Shown here piece after piece: positions 1-8,458 of a DNA stretch of 64,000 nt. Made by a program: the position numbers and the translations under genes. Within the stretch, counting starts at the first letter, position 1. Each line of letters opens with the position of its first letter. The DNA comes from Danxiaibacter flavus (lineage in GTDB: Bacteria > Bacteroidota > Bacteroidia > Chitinophagales > Chitinophagaceae): contig NZ_JAULBC010000001.1 in assembly GCF_041060425.1 (NCBI RefSeq), forward strand, positions 620,001-684,000. Reading direction: 5' to 3'. The notes beneath the pieces are model-generated. The model did not search any database. It had not been told where the DNA came from and worked only from the letters and a program-made list of their open reading frames with translations.

Positions 1-1
1 A

Positions 2-97
2 ATCAACGCGGATACTATTTCTTATTATGGCGAAGTCTTCCGGATCATGCAGGCTGCTAAACGGGCAGGCGCAAAAGTGGTTGCCAACGTTAAATAG
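2..97 (+). CDS. ExbD/TolR-like biopolymer transport protein, C-terminal end (partial)
   Basis: Only the last 31 codons are in the window, ending with TAG at 95-97. The visible tail has the pattern YGEVFRIMQAAKRAGAKVV, which resembles the conserved C-terminal helix and strand of ExbD/TolR proteins. Those are periplasmic subunits of the TonB energising complex. The 5' part lies outside the window, so the membrane anchor cannot be checked. The call rests on a short match and is moderate. Confidence 0.6.
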   Translation: MNADTISYYGEVFRIMQAAKRAGAKVVANVK

Positions 98-308
98 GCT
101 GAACCGACGCGATATAACTACTGATGTGACAGCCGAAAAATATTAACCGGTTTATTGCATACAACTTTTTTAAATTCGCATTGCGTTGCTGTGATCAACC
201 AAATTGGAACAGGCTAAACGTACCGTGAAATGCGATCGGCACACCTTTGGTATCTGTTTATTTCCGGAAAGACAGCATGGACTTCCCTTACAAATTTTAG
301 AAAGCATT

Positions 309-2711
309 ATGTCAAAAGCGATAAAAATACTGTGGCGGATATTCTTCATTGGAGTAGGAGCGGTGATACTCATCGTTCTCCTGGCTAACTGGGGCGTATT
401 CGGAAAAATGCCTTCCATCGAAGAACTTGAAAACCCTTCGGCATCGCTTGCCAGCCAGGTATATGCCGATGACGGTACACTGATGGGAAAGTATTACCTC
501 GAAGACAGGGTAAATGTGAAATACAAGGATATCAGTCCTAATATCATTCACGCCTTAGTAGCTACGGAGGACGAACGTTTTTATGAGCACAGCGGTATTG
601 ATATGCGTTCACTGGGGCGCGCTGTAACTTCTCTCGGGCGCGACGGTGGAGCAAGTACTATTACCATGCAGACTGCCAAAAACCTGTTTACCGAGAACTG
701 GGACACCCGCAATTTTCTGCTTCGTGTATTGCAGAAAGTAAAGGAGTGTATTATAGCAGTTAAACTGGAAAGAAATTTTACCAAAGAAGAAATTGTAACG
801 CTTTACCTGAACACTGTTGCCTTTAGTGACAATGTATTCGGGATAAGAAATGCGGCTAAGACTTTTTTCCAGAAAGAGCCTGACAGGGTTAGTGTGGAAG
901 AAGCTGCCGTTTTGATCGGCATGCTAAAAGGCGCTACGATATACAACCCTAAGCGCAACCCGAAACTAGCGCTTGACAGAAGGAACACTGTACTTAATCA
1001 AATGGTGAGAAACAATTTCCTGGCAAGCAGTGAGGCAGATGTTTTAAAAAGAAAACCAATTGAGCTGAATTATAAGAAGCTTGATGAAACCGCCGGTCTG
1101 GCACCATATTTTAGAATGGTGCTTGGCGAAGAAATGAAAAGATGGTGTAAGGAGCACAAGAATCCAACAACCGGTGAGTCTTACAACTTATATAAGGATG
1201 GTTTAAAGATCTACACCACGCTTAGTCCGCGTATGCAACTATATGCAGAAGAAGCAGTAGGTAAGCATATCAGCTACATGCAGAAGATCCTGAATTCACA
1301 GGATAACATAAAAAATGGCTCTGTGTGGAAAGGATACGAAAATGTTGTAGAGGCTGCTATGAAACAGAGCGATCGCTGGAAGAACATGAAGAAAGATGGC
1401 GTCAGCGAAGCGGATATAAAAAAGTCATTTCATGCTAAAGTCCCCATGAAGGTTTTTGCATGGAACAACAAACGTGAAAAAGATACTGTGATGACGCCTT
1501 ATGATAGTATTAAATATTCACGCCAGATGTTGCAGGCCGGCTTTATGGCAATGGATCCGATGAGTGGTGAAGTAAAGGCCTGGGTAGGTGGTATCGACTT
1601 TAAAACCTACAAATATGACCACGTAAATGTAAATACAAAAAGGCAGGTGGGTTCAACCATTAAGCCATTGTTGTATAGCCTGGCGATAGAAGATGCCGGG
1701 TTCACGCCTAATACACCGGTTGATGATATTCAGCAAAGCTTCGGTACTTACGGAATGGTTCCCGCCACCGGCGCATCGTGTACTGGCGAAACCATGCCGA
1801 TGGCCCAGGCATTGGCTATGTCTCGCAACTGTGCTACAGCATACATTATGAAACAACTTGGCCCTAAAGGAAATGACGGAGCCAAGCGGTTTGCTGACTT
1901 TTTGAAGAACTGCAATATCTCATCCAAAATAGAGCCTTATCCTTCTATCGCATTGGGTAGTGCTGAAATATCATTGATTGAAATGATGCAGGCCTATAGC
2001 ATGTTCCCGGGCCTGGGCTTTAATGTAAAGCCGATGTACATTACCCGCATCGAAGATCGTAATGGTAATGTGTTACAGACCTTCCTTCCTCAACGCAAAG
2101 AGGTGATCAGTGATGTTACGGCCTATTCTGTTATCAGCATGATGCAGGGTGTAATGAAATATGGAACCGGCCGCCGTATGTGGAGCTATGGCATTGATGC
2201 CGATGTTGCTGGCAAAACCGGTACTACAAACGATAACAGTGATGCCTGGTTCATGGGCTATACACCGCAGTTGCTTTGCGGCGTATGGACCGGTTGTGAT
2301 GACAGATTCATCCGTTTTAACAGCACATCAGTTGGTCAGGGTTCTTCTGTGGCATTACCCATCTGGGCTTACTTCTTTGATAAATGTGTAAGTGATAAAA
2401 ACATTGTTCTTGATAATAACGCTCATTTTGTCAAACCTGAAGTAATGAGCAACGATATTATCTACGACTGGATCAACAATGTACCTGTTCAGTTAGGAGC
2501 AGAAGGCGCAGACGTAGGTAATGGCAGCCGTGCCGATTATGGTGACATTCCTGCGGATGCAAAACCGGAAGAAATAGCACCGGAAAGCGAAATCATTCCA
2601 GACACTAACAAACAAAAGCCTGTACGCAAGGAGCAACAGAATCCACCGGCTGCGCCCGTCACCCCGGGCCAGCACCCGACGCCAAAAGCGGTAATGCCAA
2701 AGAAACAATAA
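309..2711 (+). CDS. Class A penicillin-binding protein (GT51 transglycosylase plus transpeptidase)
   Basis: This is a bifunctional peptidoglycan synthase: it polymerises glycan strands from lipid II and cross-links stem peptides in the periplasm. The 800-residue product starts at ATG 309. An in-frame TTG at 204 would add a non-signal-like stretch, so I prefer the ATG just before the membrane anchor (about residues 6-28). The GT51 motif EDERFYEHSG carries the catalytic Glu at residue 87. The transpeptidase motifs are SxxK with Ser449 (GSTIKP), SRN at 505-507 and KTGTTN with Lys636. The tail from about residue 740 is rich in Pro, Glu and Lys and looks disordered. A long hairpin follows the stop. 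The family is certain; whether it equals PBP1A or PBP1B of other phyla is not decided here. Confidence 0.95.
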   Translation: MSKAIKILWRIFFIGVGAVILIVLLANWGVFGKMPSIEELENPSASLASQVYADDGTLMGKYYLEDRVNVKYKDISPNIIHALVATEDERFYEHSGIDMRSLGRAVTSLGRDGGASTITMQTAKNLFTENWDTRNFLLRVLQKVKECIIAVKLERNFTKEEIVTLYLNTVAFSDNVFGIRNAAKTFFQKEPDRVSVEEAAVLIGMLKGATIYNPKRNPKLALDRRNTVLNQMVRNNFLASSEADVLKRKPIELNYKKLDETAGLAPYFRMVLGEEMKRWCKEHKNPTTGESYNLYKDGLKIYTTLSPRMQLYAEEAVGKHISYMQKILNSQDNIKNGSVWKGYENVVEAAMKQSDRWKNMKKDGVSEADIKKSFHAKVPMKVFAWNNKREKDTVMTPYDSIKYSRQMLQAGFMAMDPMSGEVKAWVGGIDFKTYKYDHVNVNTKRQVGSTIKPLLYSLAIEDAGFTPNTPVDDIQQSFGTYGMVPATGASCTGETMPMAQALAMSRNCATAYIMKQLGPKGNDGAKRFADFLKNCNISSKIEPYPSIALGSAEISLIEMMQAYSMFPGLGFNVKPMYITRIEDRNGNVLQTFLPQRKEVISDVTAYSVISMMQGVMKYGTGRRMWSYGIDADVAGKTGTTNDNSDAWFMGYTPQLLCGVWTGCDDRFIRFNSTSVGQGSSVALPIWAYFFDKCVSDKNIVLDNNAHFVKPEVMSNDIIYDWINNVPVQLGAEGADVGNGSRADYGDIPADAKPEEIAPESEIIPDTNKQKPVRKEQQNPPAAPVTPGQHPTPKAVMPKKQ

Positions 2712-2732
2712 TATTAAACCACGGAGACAGTG

Positions 2733-2769
2733 CGACACAAAGCTTCACAGCGATGCTTTGTGTCGTTTT
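2733..2769 (+). terminator. Hairpin terminator behind the penicillin-binding protein
   Basis: CGACACAAAGC at 2733-2743 pairs perfectly with GCTTTGTGTCG at 2755-2765 and is followed by TTTTGTTT. The stem can be extended imperfectly by ACCACGGAGACA upstream and TGTTTCTGTGGT downstream. It lies 21 bases after the stop codon and probably ends the transcript. Confidence 0.6.
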
Positions 2770-2775
2770 GTTTCT

Positions 2776-2900
2776 GTGGTTTTTAGTTTAAATCTCCGCG
2801 TTGGAGGAATGTTGTAAGTAAACTTACATTTCGTGTCGTCGTGACTCTGTGGTTTTGAAAACCATCGTCGTGTCTCTCCGTGTCATTGTGCCTCCGTGGT
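2776..2900. repeat. CTCTGTG/CTCCGTG word-type low-complexity repeat
   Basis: The gap between the two convergent genes is made of variants of CTCTGTGG, CTCCGTGTC and CTCCGTGG, with inverted forms nearer the terminator. The same vocabulary recurs near 12571, 13648 and 52482. No open frame is supported here. Confidence 0.5.
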
Positions 2901-5294
2901 TTAAAACGGTAGGTTGATCCCTAATTGGAACGCATAGTTATTCCTGTTAATCGTGCGTCCATTCGCGTCTTTTATCAGGAATTCTTTATTCCGCCACGTG
3001 AAGTCACTCAACTGCATCCATCCGTTGTTTTCCAGCCTGGCAGGATCCTTCCATTTAATACCAAAATCAAGGCGGATCAGAAAATAGGTGAAGTCAAATC
3101 GAAGACCGGTTCCAAGACCGATCGCAATATCTTTTCCCAGCCTGCTAATATCAAATTCAGAACTAGGCAACGCTGAGTCTTTTTTAATATTCCACACGTT
3201 ACCTACGTCAGCAAATAGGGCGCTACCTACTTTTACGCCGGCTATCGTCATCAATTGAAAGCGATACTCCATGTTCGCTTCCAACTGCATGTCGCCGTAG
3301 CGGTCGCGGTAAGTTGCGCTCGTATCACTCGCCAAAGACGATCCAAGTCCCAGTTGCCGCAATGTCCAGGCACGCATACTGTTTGGTCCGCCGCCGACAA
3401 ACTGCTTGTAAAAAGGAAGTGTTTGTCCAAGAGCGCTGTTGCCATAATTGTAGCCAATGCCCGCAAATGCGCGGAACGCAAGGGATGTGCTGTTATGTAA
3501 TGGTATATTTTTCCGGTACTCGGCTTCGCCCTTGATATATTGGAATATGTTTTTTTGCAGCCCCGGAAACCGGCCAAAAATGGCGCCGGCTTCTTCTACG
3601 GCGAACCGCAGATAGTTGGTGTTTTTCTTGTTTTTGCCGGGGAAAGTGGTAGTAGCACTCAATGTCATGCTGATCACATTGCCGGTATTGAATGCTGTTT
3701 TTAGGAAAGGGTTGGTATGAATGGCTTCTTTCAATCCATTAAGAGAGTCAAGTCCGTAAAACTCCAGGTTCACCGGTTTAAACTGCCACAATATTTTCTT
3801 GCGCGTCACCCATTCATAGCCAAAACCTGTTACGAATGAGCGCAACCTGAAAAAGTCGGTACGTTCTGAATATGCTGCATTTAATCCCACAATGGTCTTA
3901 ACTCCATCAAGGCGTCCAACTCTTTTAGGTTTGATAGGAGAAATAAATCTTGGTATGCTGTAATTATGCCCGAATGAAGTATAAAATGTTTGCAGCGGCG
4001 GCCTATCCTTTTCAAGCGTAAACTCTATCCCTGTACGTACGTTAGTGAAAGATTGAATGGCTCTCTTCCATACGTTACGGTCACGGTATGTAACATTCAA
4101 TGCCAGGCCGAATAGGTTGCCGGAGCTGAGGAAGTCGCCAGTATTGCGGCTTGTCTCAACATCAAAAGTCACGTTTTGCTTGGGATATGGCACAAGGAAC
4201 AAGTGCATGTCAACCGTATCGGCACGAAGTACGGGACGGGCATCAACCTGCCGCCATGCGCCAATTTGCGAAAGATTATTGATGGTCTTAAAATATAAAT
4301 TTTCGTTATATGGGCTACCGCGGCGCATATAGGTATGTTCACGTAATGGTTTAACTACAAACTTGCCATCCTTGTCAAGCATATAGTAATTGTTGAATGT
4401 GGATGAGTACCGCTGAACCCGGAATGACTCGTGTGCGTTTATAAGACTGTCAAATATGTCAAACGATGAAGTTTCCGGATAATAATAAATATCGCCTATA
4501 TAGTATTTCCTTAATGCGGATGAATCAACCAGCGAAGAGTCTGCATTTCGCCTTTCCATGATGCTTACTGTTGCCTTCGGGTTTTCCTGTCTTTTCTTAA
4601 GTGCATTTGCAGCAAGTTCCGCCTGTAAAAACGGGTCAGTTGTTATTTGCAGCAAGCTGACATCAGTTGTGTCGACTTCCGCGATTACATTGTCTCTCGA
4701 CATCTTCAGATAACCTCTAACCTTAAATGTGTCCACTATGCGATCCAGTTCGCCCGCTATCACCTGCTTTGCAAAATGAGTAGCACCTGGTTTGATCAGT
4801 GATTGTTTTGCACCGTTTTGGGTGAGTTGTTGCAATGAAGTATCCGCAAAATTGTAGGCAACAGAGTCAAGAATTGTTGCTTTTCCCGGGTCTATGGTCA
4901 TAGTGATATAAGCCCGTTGCTGATTATTATGTTTCTTGATATAAAAAGTGTCTGAAAAAGAAGGATAATAATATCCCTGTGATTTTAGGTATCCTCTCAT
5001 CAGGTTCTTCGACCTTCCAATATTGACCGTATCAAACGTCGGTGGATTGCGAAGCCTGTAGAAGAGCACCAACTGCTGAACTTTGCGCGTGGATAAGCTG
5101 TCATCCCAATAATTGGGTAATTCGGCCTGGAGCTTTTTCTTGTCCTCGTGCGTAATATTGGTTTTTTTTATGATAACCTTATTTTCGTAGACGAAGGGTT
5201 TGTTCGGGAATTCCTGCTTTCCGCACGCGGAAAGAATGCAAACCATTATCAGAAAAAGTACCGGTATATTTGCTGGTTTGCTGCTCAAATTCAT
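2901..5294 (-). CDS. tamL: Translocation and assembly module lipoprotein TamL (BamA/TamA superfamily)
   Basis: Outer-membrane Omp85-superfamily protein of 797 residues. The N-terminus from ATG 5294 is a lipoprotein signal with the lipobox LSAC, which is typical of Bacteroidota TamL and unlike proteobacterial TamA. POTRA-like sequence fills about residues 30-330. The rest is a C-terminal surface-antigen (D15) beta-barrel with aromatic-rich strands, ending in the hydrophobic pattern FQLGINLPF. TamL is thought to work with TamB in assembling outer-membrane proteins or surface lipoproteins. The start codon sits next to that of the divergent RNA methyltransferase, and a -7 box for this gene lies inside that neighbour. 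An upstream in-frame start at 5321 would put nine residues ahead of the signal and is less likely. Confidence 0.85.
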   Translation of the reverse strand: MNLSSKPANIPVLFLIMVCILSACGKQEFPNKPFVYENKVIIKKTNITHEDKKKLQAELPNYWDDSLSTRKVQQLVLFYRLRNPPTFDTVNIGRSKNLMRGYLKSQGYYYPSFSDTFYIKKHNNQQRAYITMTIDPGKATILDSVAYNFADTSLQQLTQNGAKQSLIKPGATHFAKQVIAGELDRIVDTFKVRGYLKMSRDNVIAEVDTTDVSLLQITTDPFLQAELAANALKKRQENPKATVSIMERRNADSSLVDSSALRKYYIGDIYYYPETSSFDIFDSLINAHESFRVQRYSSTFNNYYMLDKDGKFVVKPLREHTYMRRGSPYNENLYFKTINNLSQIGAWRQVDARPVLRADTVDMHLFLVPYPKQNVTFDVETSRNTGDFLSSGNLFGLALNVTYRDRNVWKRAIQSFTNVRTGIEFTLEKDRPPLQTFYTSFGHNYSIPRFISPIKPKRVGRLDGVKTIVGLNAAYSERTDFFRLRSFVTGFGYEWVTRKKILWQFKPVNLEFYGLDSLNGLKEAIHTNPFLKTAFNTGNVISMTLSATTTFPGKNKKNTNYLRFAVEEAGAIFGRFPGLQKNIFQYIKGEAEYRKNIPLHNSTSLAFRAFAGIGYNYGNSALGQTLPFYKQFVGGGPNSMRAWTLRQLGLGSSLASDTSATYRDRYGDMQLEANMEYRFQLMTIAGVKVGSALFADVGNVWNIKKDSALPSSEFDISRLGKDIAIGLGTGLRFDFTYFLIRLDFGIKWKDPARLENNGWMQLSDFTWRNKEFLIKDANGRTINRNNYAFQLGINLPF
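5265..5272 (+). promoter_or_regulatory. Bacteroidota -7 box for the RNA methyltransferase gene, inside tamL
   Basis: TATATTTG matches the Bacteroidota -7 consensus TAnnTTTG exactly. It lies 26 bases before the preferred ATG at 5299. Using the SRP RNA spacing as a guide, transcription would start near 5277. No clear TTTG -33 box is seen. The box lies within the first codons of tamL on the other strand. Confidence 0.5.
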
Positions 5295-5298
5295 GATT

Positions 5299-6015
5299 AT
5301 GATTAGTAAAAACGAGATCAAATATATTCAAAGTTTATACCATAAAAAAAATCGCGACATTGAAAACACGTTTATCGCAGAAGGTGCAAAAATCGTGGAT
5401 GAAATATTGCAACAGTCATATCATGTAAAGAAAATTTTTGCAACAGAAGGATGGAGTAACGCCGATCTGAAACAAACAGCATTTGCGCAAATAGCAGAAC
5501 ACGAGTTACAAAAGATTTCACAGCTTCAAACCCCTAACCATGTGTTGGCTCTGGTGGAGAAAAAGAAGTTGCCGGAGAGTCCTGACTTAAACAACAAACT
5601 CACGCTGGTTTTAGACGGCATCCAGGATCCGGGTAATTTAGGAACGATTATCCGCATTGCTGATTGGTTTAATATCACACAGATTGTCGCCGCCCCTGAT
5701 ACGGTAGATGTATATAATAGTAAGGTAATACAATCCACGATGGCCAGCTTTATGCGGGTGAATGTGTGGTATAAGGATCTTCCGGGTTTCCTGGCCGGTT
5801 GTAAACTTCCGGTTTACGGAGCCATGCTTGACGGAGAAAATGTGTATTCAAAAAAAATTAAGGAAGGGTTGTTGGTGATAGGCAATGAATCAAAGGGGAT
5901 AAGGACAGAAATTCAATCTTTCATTCAACATAAATTGACCATTCCGAAAATTGGCGCGGCTGAATCTTTAAATGCTGCCGTTGCAACCGGAATAATATTG
6001 TCACACATTTTGTAA
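5299..6015 (+). CDS. TrmH/SpoU-family RNA methyltransferase
   Basis: SPOUT-class 2'-O-ribose methyltransferase of about 238 residues that would modify rRNA or tRNA with S-adenosylmethionine. The SPOUT motifs are visible: NLGTIIRIADWF (motif 1), LLVIGNESKGI (motif 2) and IPKIGAAESLNAAVATGIIL (motif 3, forming the knot). The N-terminal part (SKNEIKYIQSLYHKKNRD) resembles the substrate-binding domain of this family. Two ATGs are possible, 5293 and 5299. I chose the second because the family usually begins M-x-SKN. The ATG at 5293 would overlap the tamL start codon in the tetramer CATG. A strong terminator follows. The exact target nucleotide cannot be told from sequence. Confidence 0.88.
   Translation: MISKNEIKYIQSLYHKKNRDIENTFIAEGAKIVDEILQQSYHVKKIFATEGWSNADLKQTAFAQIAEHELQKISQLQTPNHVLALVEKKKLPESPDLNNKLTLVLDGIQDPGNLGTIIRIADWFNITQIVAAPDTVDVYNSKVIQSTMASFMRVNVWYKDLPGFLAGCKLPVYGAMLDGENVYSKKIKEGLLVIGNESKGIRTEIQSFIQHKLTIPKIGAAESLNAAVATGIILSHIL
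5319..5326 (-). promoter_or_regulatory. Bacteroidota -7 box for tamL, inside the RNA methyltransferase gene
   Basis: On the minus strand the bases read TATATTTG, an exact TAnnTTTG match, 24 bases upstream of the tamL ATG. The predicted start near 5313 gives a leader of about 19 bases. With the plus-strand box at 5265-5272, the two 5' ends would overlap by roughly 36 bases. Confidence 0.5.
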
Positions 6016-6024
6016 CCAAATGAA

Positions 6025-6056
6025 ACAGGCCGGATAAGCATCCGGCCTGTTTTTTA
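6025..6056. terminator. Bidirectional-looking intrinsic terminator between convergent genes
   Basis: ACAGGCCGGA (6025-6034) pairs perfectly with TCCGGCCTGT (6041-6050) over a six-base loop, followed by TTTTT. A short A run precedes the stem, so it may also serve the convergent OmpA gene on the minus strand. Confidence 0.85.
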
Positions 6057-6071
6057 ATTTCTTTTAAAGCG

Positions 6072-6728
6072 CTATTCTTTGATTTCTCCTTTGTTGGCTT
6101 TTTCTTTCATTTTGTCATCAGCATAAACGCCAATTTCCACCCTGCGGTTTTTTACGCGGTTGGCTTCACTATCGTTCGGAAACTTGGGCTGTGTTTCGCC
6201 ATACCATTTTTTGATAAGTCTGGCCGTATCAACGCCCTGAGTAGCGAGATAGTCGGCTACAGATTCGGCTCTCTTTTTAGACAGGTCCATATTAAAATCA
6301 TCAGGACCTGTATCATCGGTATGACCTTCCAGCAAAATTTTGGTGTCGGGATATTTGTTGAATACGCCCGCTACTTTAGTAAGATCCTGTTTTGCGCTGT
6401 CGCTTAAATTAGCTGAGTTGATTTTGAATAGTAAGCCAGAATTAAAAGTCAGGTTGATGCCTTCTCCCACTCTTTCTACTTCAGCGTTGGGTACTGCTTG
6501 TTTCAATTCTTTGGATTGCTTGTCCATATCCTTGCCAATAAAATAACCAGCCGTTCCGCCAACAGCCGCGCCCACAAGTGCACCTACAACGCTGTTCTTT
6601 GCCACCAATGCGCCAATGGCCGCACCGCCCGCAGCGCCAATTCCAGTGCCTTTCTGCGTATTATTCATGCTTTTGCAACTGCCTAAAACAATGATGGTTA
6701 TTGGAATGCTCCAGAATATTTTTTTCAT
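6072..6728 (-). CDS. OmpA-family lipoprotein with glycine-zipper N-terminal part
   Basis: Outer-membrane lipoprotein of 218 residues that probably tethers the envelope to peptidoglycan. The signal peptide ends in a lipobox (VLGSC). A glycine-zipper stretch follows at about residues 27-70 (GIGAAGGAAIGALVA and GALVGAAVGGTAGYFIG). The C-terminal half is an OmpA-like peptidoglycan-binding domain with LLEGHTDDTG and the RAESVADYL and NRRVEI motifs. The last residues are Lys- and Glu-rich. It starts 13 bases after the stop of the TPR gene, so the two are almost certainly co-transcribed. This family is common and often envelope-stress related. Confidence 0.9.
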   Translation of the reverse strand: MKKIFWSIPITIIVLGSCKSMNNTQKGTGIGAAGGAAIGALVAKNSVVGALVGAAVGGTAGYFIGKDMDKQSKELKQAVPNAEVERVGEGINLTFNSGLLFKINSANLSDSAKQDLTKVAGVFNKYPDTKILLEGHTDDTGPDDFNMDLSKKRAESVADYLATQGVDTARLIKKWYGETQPKFPNDSEANRVKNRRVEIGVYADDKMKEKANKGEIKE

Positions 6729-6741
6729 ATTTGATGTTTTA

Positions 6742-7566
6742 TTATTTACAAATCATTGCAGCAAAAAAATCAAGCTGCATATTTTTCATGCCAAGTTCGT
6801 TTGCTTTATTCAGCTCTTTGCAGATAAGCGATTTATCATTCGAACTCATCTTGGATGCAAGTTCATTTGCATTGGTTGTATTGTATTTGCCCTGCATCTG
6901 TCTTATTCGCGTGTTGGTTCTGATCTGGTACATGGATACATCATTTTTCCCAAGAGAAACTGCGGTGTCATAGTTGGTAAAAGCCTCATCATAGTTTTTT
7001 TCTTTTGCATATATATCGCCCTTCAGAACGTAGAAGTCCGGGTTCTTGCTGTCAAGTTGTATGGCAGTTGCTACATTGTTCTTTGCATCTTCAAACATGC
7101 CATCCTGAAGATCCATATTAGCCATGTCTGCAAACATGGTGGCCCTGGCTTTTACATTTTTATTTTTGGCTGTCAGTTCTGTCACTTTTTGCAGATCGGC
7201 TTTGGCTTCATCCTCCTGGCCAAGTTTTCTATAAGCATAACTTCTGTTGTAGTATGCCATTACATTGGTGCTTTTACTTACAGTGATAGCGTTGGAAGAA
7301 GCTTCAACTGCTTCGTTATAGCGTTGCAGCCCGTTTAGGGCTCTGGCTTTTCCAACCTGTCCCTGTTCTTTGGCGTCCTTGGTGGTACAGTTGGCCAGCA
7401 CATCGGTGAATATGGTAAGGGCATCATCGAACCTGGTGCTATCGAGCAGTTGGTTGCCTTTCTTTACCTTGTCGTAGCATTTGTTTGACATGGTAAATAA
7501 CTGCGCGGATACCATCAGCGGGGCCATAAAAAAGAAAAAGATAACTGGTAGAGGTTTTGGTTTCAT
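6742..7566 (-). CDS. Secreted tetratricopeptide-repeat protein
   Basis: A 274-residue exported protein whose signal peptide ends near VSAQ. Start ATG 7566 is chosen over an upstream in-frame codon at 7599 because it places the hydrophobic core correctly. At least five TPR-like helical pairs are visible, for example KARALNGLQRYNEAVEASSNAI, NRSYAYRKLGQEDEAKADLQKV and KGDIYAKEKNYDEAFTNYDTAV. TPR arrays mediate protein contacts; the partner is unknown. It lies directly upstream of the OmpA lipoprotein, which suggests a shared envelope role. Confidence 0.85.
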   Translation of the reverse strand: MKPKPLPVIFFFFMAPLMVSAQLFTMSNKCYDKVKKGNQLLDSTRFDDALTIFTDVLANCTTKDAKEQGQVGKARALNGLQRYNEAVEASSNAITVSKSTNVMAYYNRSYAYRKLGQEDEAKADLQKVTELTAKNKNVKARATMFADMANMDLQDGMFEDAKNNVATAIQLDSKNPDFYVLKGDIYAKEKNYDEAFTNYDTAVSLGKNDVSMYQIRTNTRIRQMQGKYNTTNANELASKMSSNDKSLICKELNKANELGMKNMQLDFFAAMICK

Positions 7567-7640
7567 GAATGAAGGTTTTATTGCTATCAGTATTAACAAG
7601 TTGAGCCCTTGTTTGTTTTGGCGGAGAAAGAAAAAAAGAA

Positions 7641-7694
7641 GCCAAAGTACGAAGTACAGAATATAAGTACGAAGTACGAATTACGAAGTACGAA
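7641..7694. repeat. TACGAAGTACGA word-type repeat
   Basis: Several overlapping copies of AGTACGAAGTACGA and ATTACGAAGTACGA, each near-palindromic. The same words occur at 16831-16858. There is no coding potential. Confidence 0.55.
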
Positions 7695-7855
7695 TGTGCA
7701 ACTGCGAAATTTTAATGAGGCAGGATGATGGTGCGGTTAATATCCAAGGATAAGATCGATTTATTCGAATTAAATTTCTATTGATATTAACTGTGCTGCT
7801 GGAAAGAGAAGCAGGTAGGAAATACGACATTTTTGAAGGATGTGCTGGCTCGCGT

Positions 7856-7896
7856 GTAGATCTGTCCTACACTTTCAAAGTGTAGGACAGATCTAC
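7856..7896. repeat. Long perfect hairpin at the start of duplication unit 1
   Basis: Twenty-base arms (GTAGATCTGTCCTACACTTT and its complement) flank a single central C. Its twin at 8288-8332 has 22-base arms. The core TCCTACACTTT also occurs in the hairpin behind susC at 41990. There is no T tract on either side, so this looks more like a REP-type palindrome than a terminator. Confidence 0.7.
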
Positions 7897-8025
7897 CCGG
7901 GGAAGTACACGTCGACCAAATTCCAGAATTCTCCCGTATCCTTGCCCGTAGGGCATTAAGCTCAATAGAAATAAATGATTAGCTTAATATTATTGTCCGT
8001 AGGACATTAACAGTATTAGTTCTCT

Positions 8026-8287
8026 CTACCTGAACTGAATCGCCTTCACCGGCGAAATGTTCTTTACAAAAAGCGTTGGTAACAGCAACGATAAATGCAG
8101 ACAAACAAGGTTGCAATACACACCAGCAACACCTGCCACCAGATAATATCAACCGGCGCGGAACGGACATAATATGCACTTTCATCCAATTTTATAAAGC
8201 CGGTGTATTGTTGCAGCAAACAAATGCCCAGGCCAAAAAGCAACCCAATGCCAATGCCTCTCACGGCAATAATAGCCGAGTTATAAA
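8026..8287 (-). pseudogene. Duplicated 3' fragment of the LolC/E-like permease gene
   Basis: This copies the last 87 or so codons of the permease at 8459-9691. A base is missing in the A run near 8098 (AACGATAAATG against AACGATAAAATG in the gene), so the frame breaks within the last transmembrane helix. The ATG, the amino-terminal three quarters and any promoter are absent. It is a non-functional leftover of the tandem duplication. Confidence 0.85.
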
Positions 8288-8332
8288 GTGTAAATCTGTC
8301 CTACACTTTCAAAGTGTAGGACAGATTTACAC
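8288..8332. repeat. Long perfect hairpin at the start of duplication unit 2
   Basis: GTGTAAATCTGTCCTACACTTT pairs with its exact complement around one central C, giving a 22-bp arm. It differs from the unit 1 hairpin in the outer bases. The 'AAA' on the left arm matches 'TTT' on the right, so pairing is kept and the two hairpins look compensated. Confidence 0.7.
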
Positions 8333-8458
8333 GGGAAATACACGTCGGCCAGATTCCAGAATTCTCCCGTATCCTTGCCCGTAGGGCATTAAGCTCAATA
8401 GAAATAAATGATTAGCTTAATATTATTGTCCGTAGGACATTAACAGTATTAGTTCTCT

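Noticed and set aside
204..308. Longer N-terminus for the penicillin-binding protein from a TTG
   Set aside because: The extra 35 residues are polar and unlike the family start; ATG 309 directly precedes the anchor helix.
6616..7338. Plus-strand frame of 240 codons opposite the TPR and OmpA genes
   Set aside because: It is antisense to two well-supported genes and its product is a Cys/Phe/Ile-rich string without domain features.
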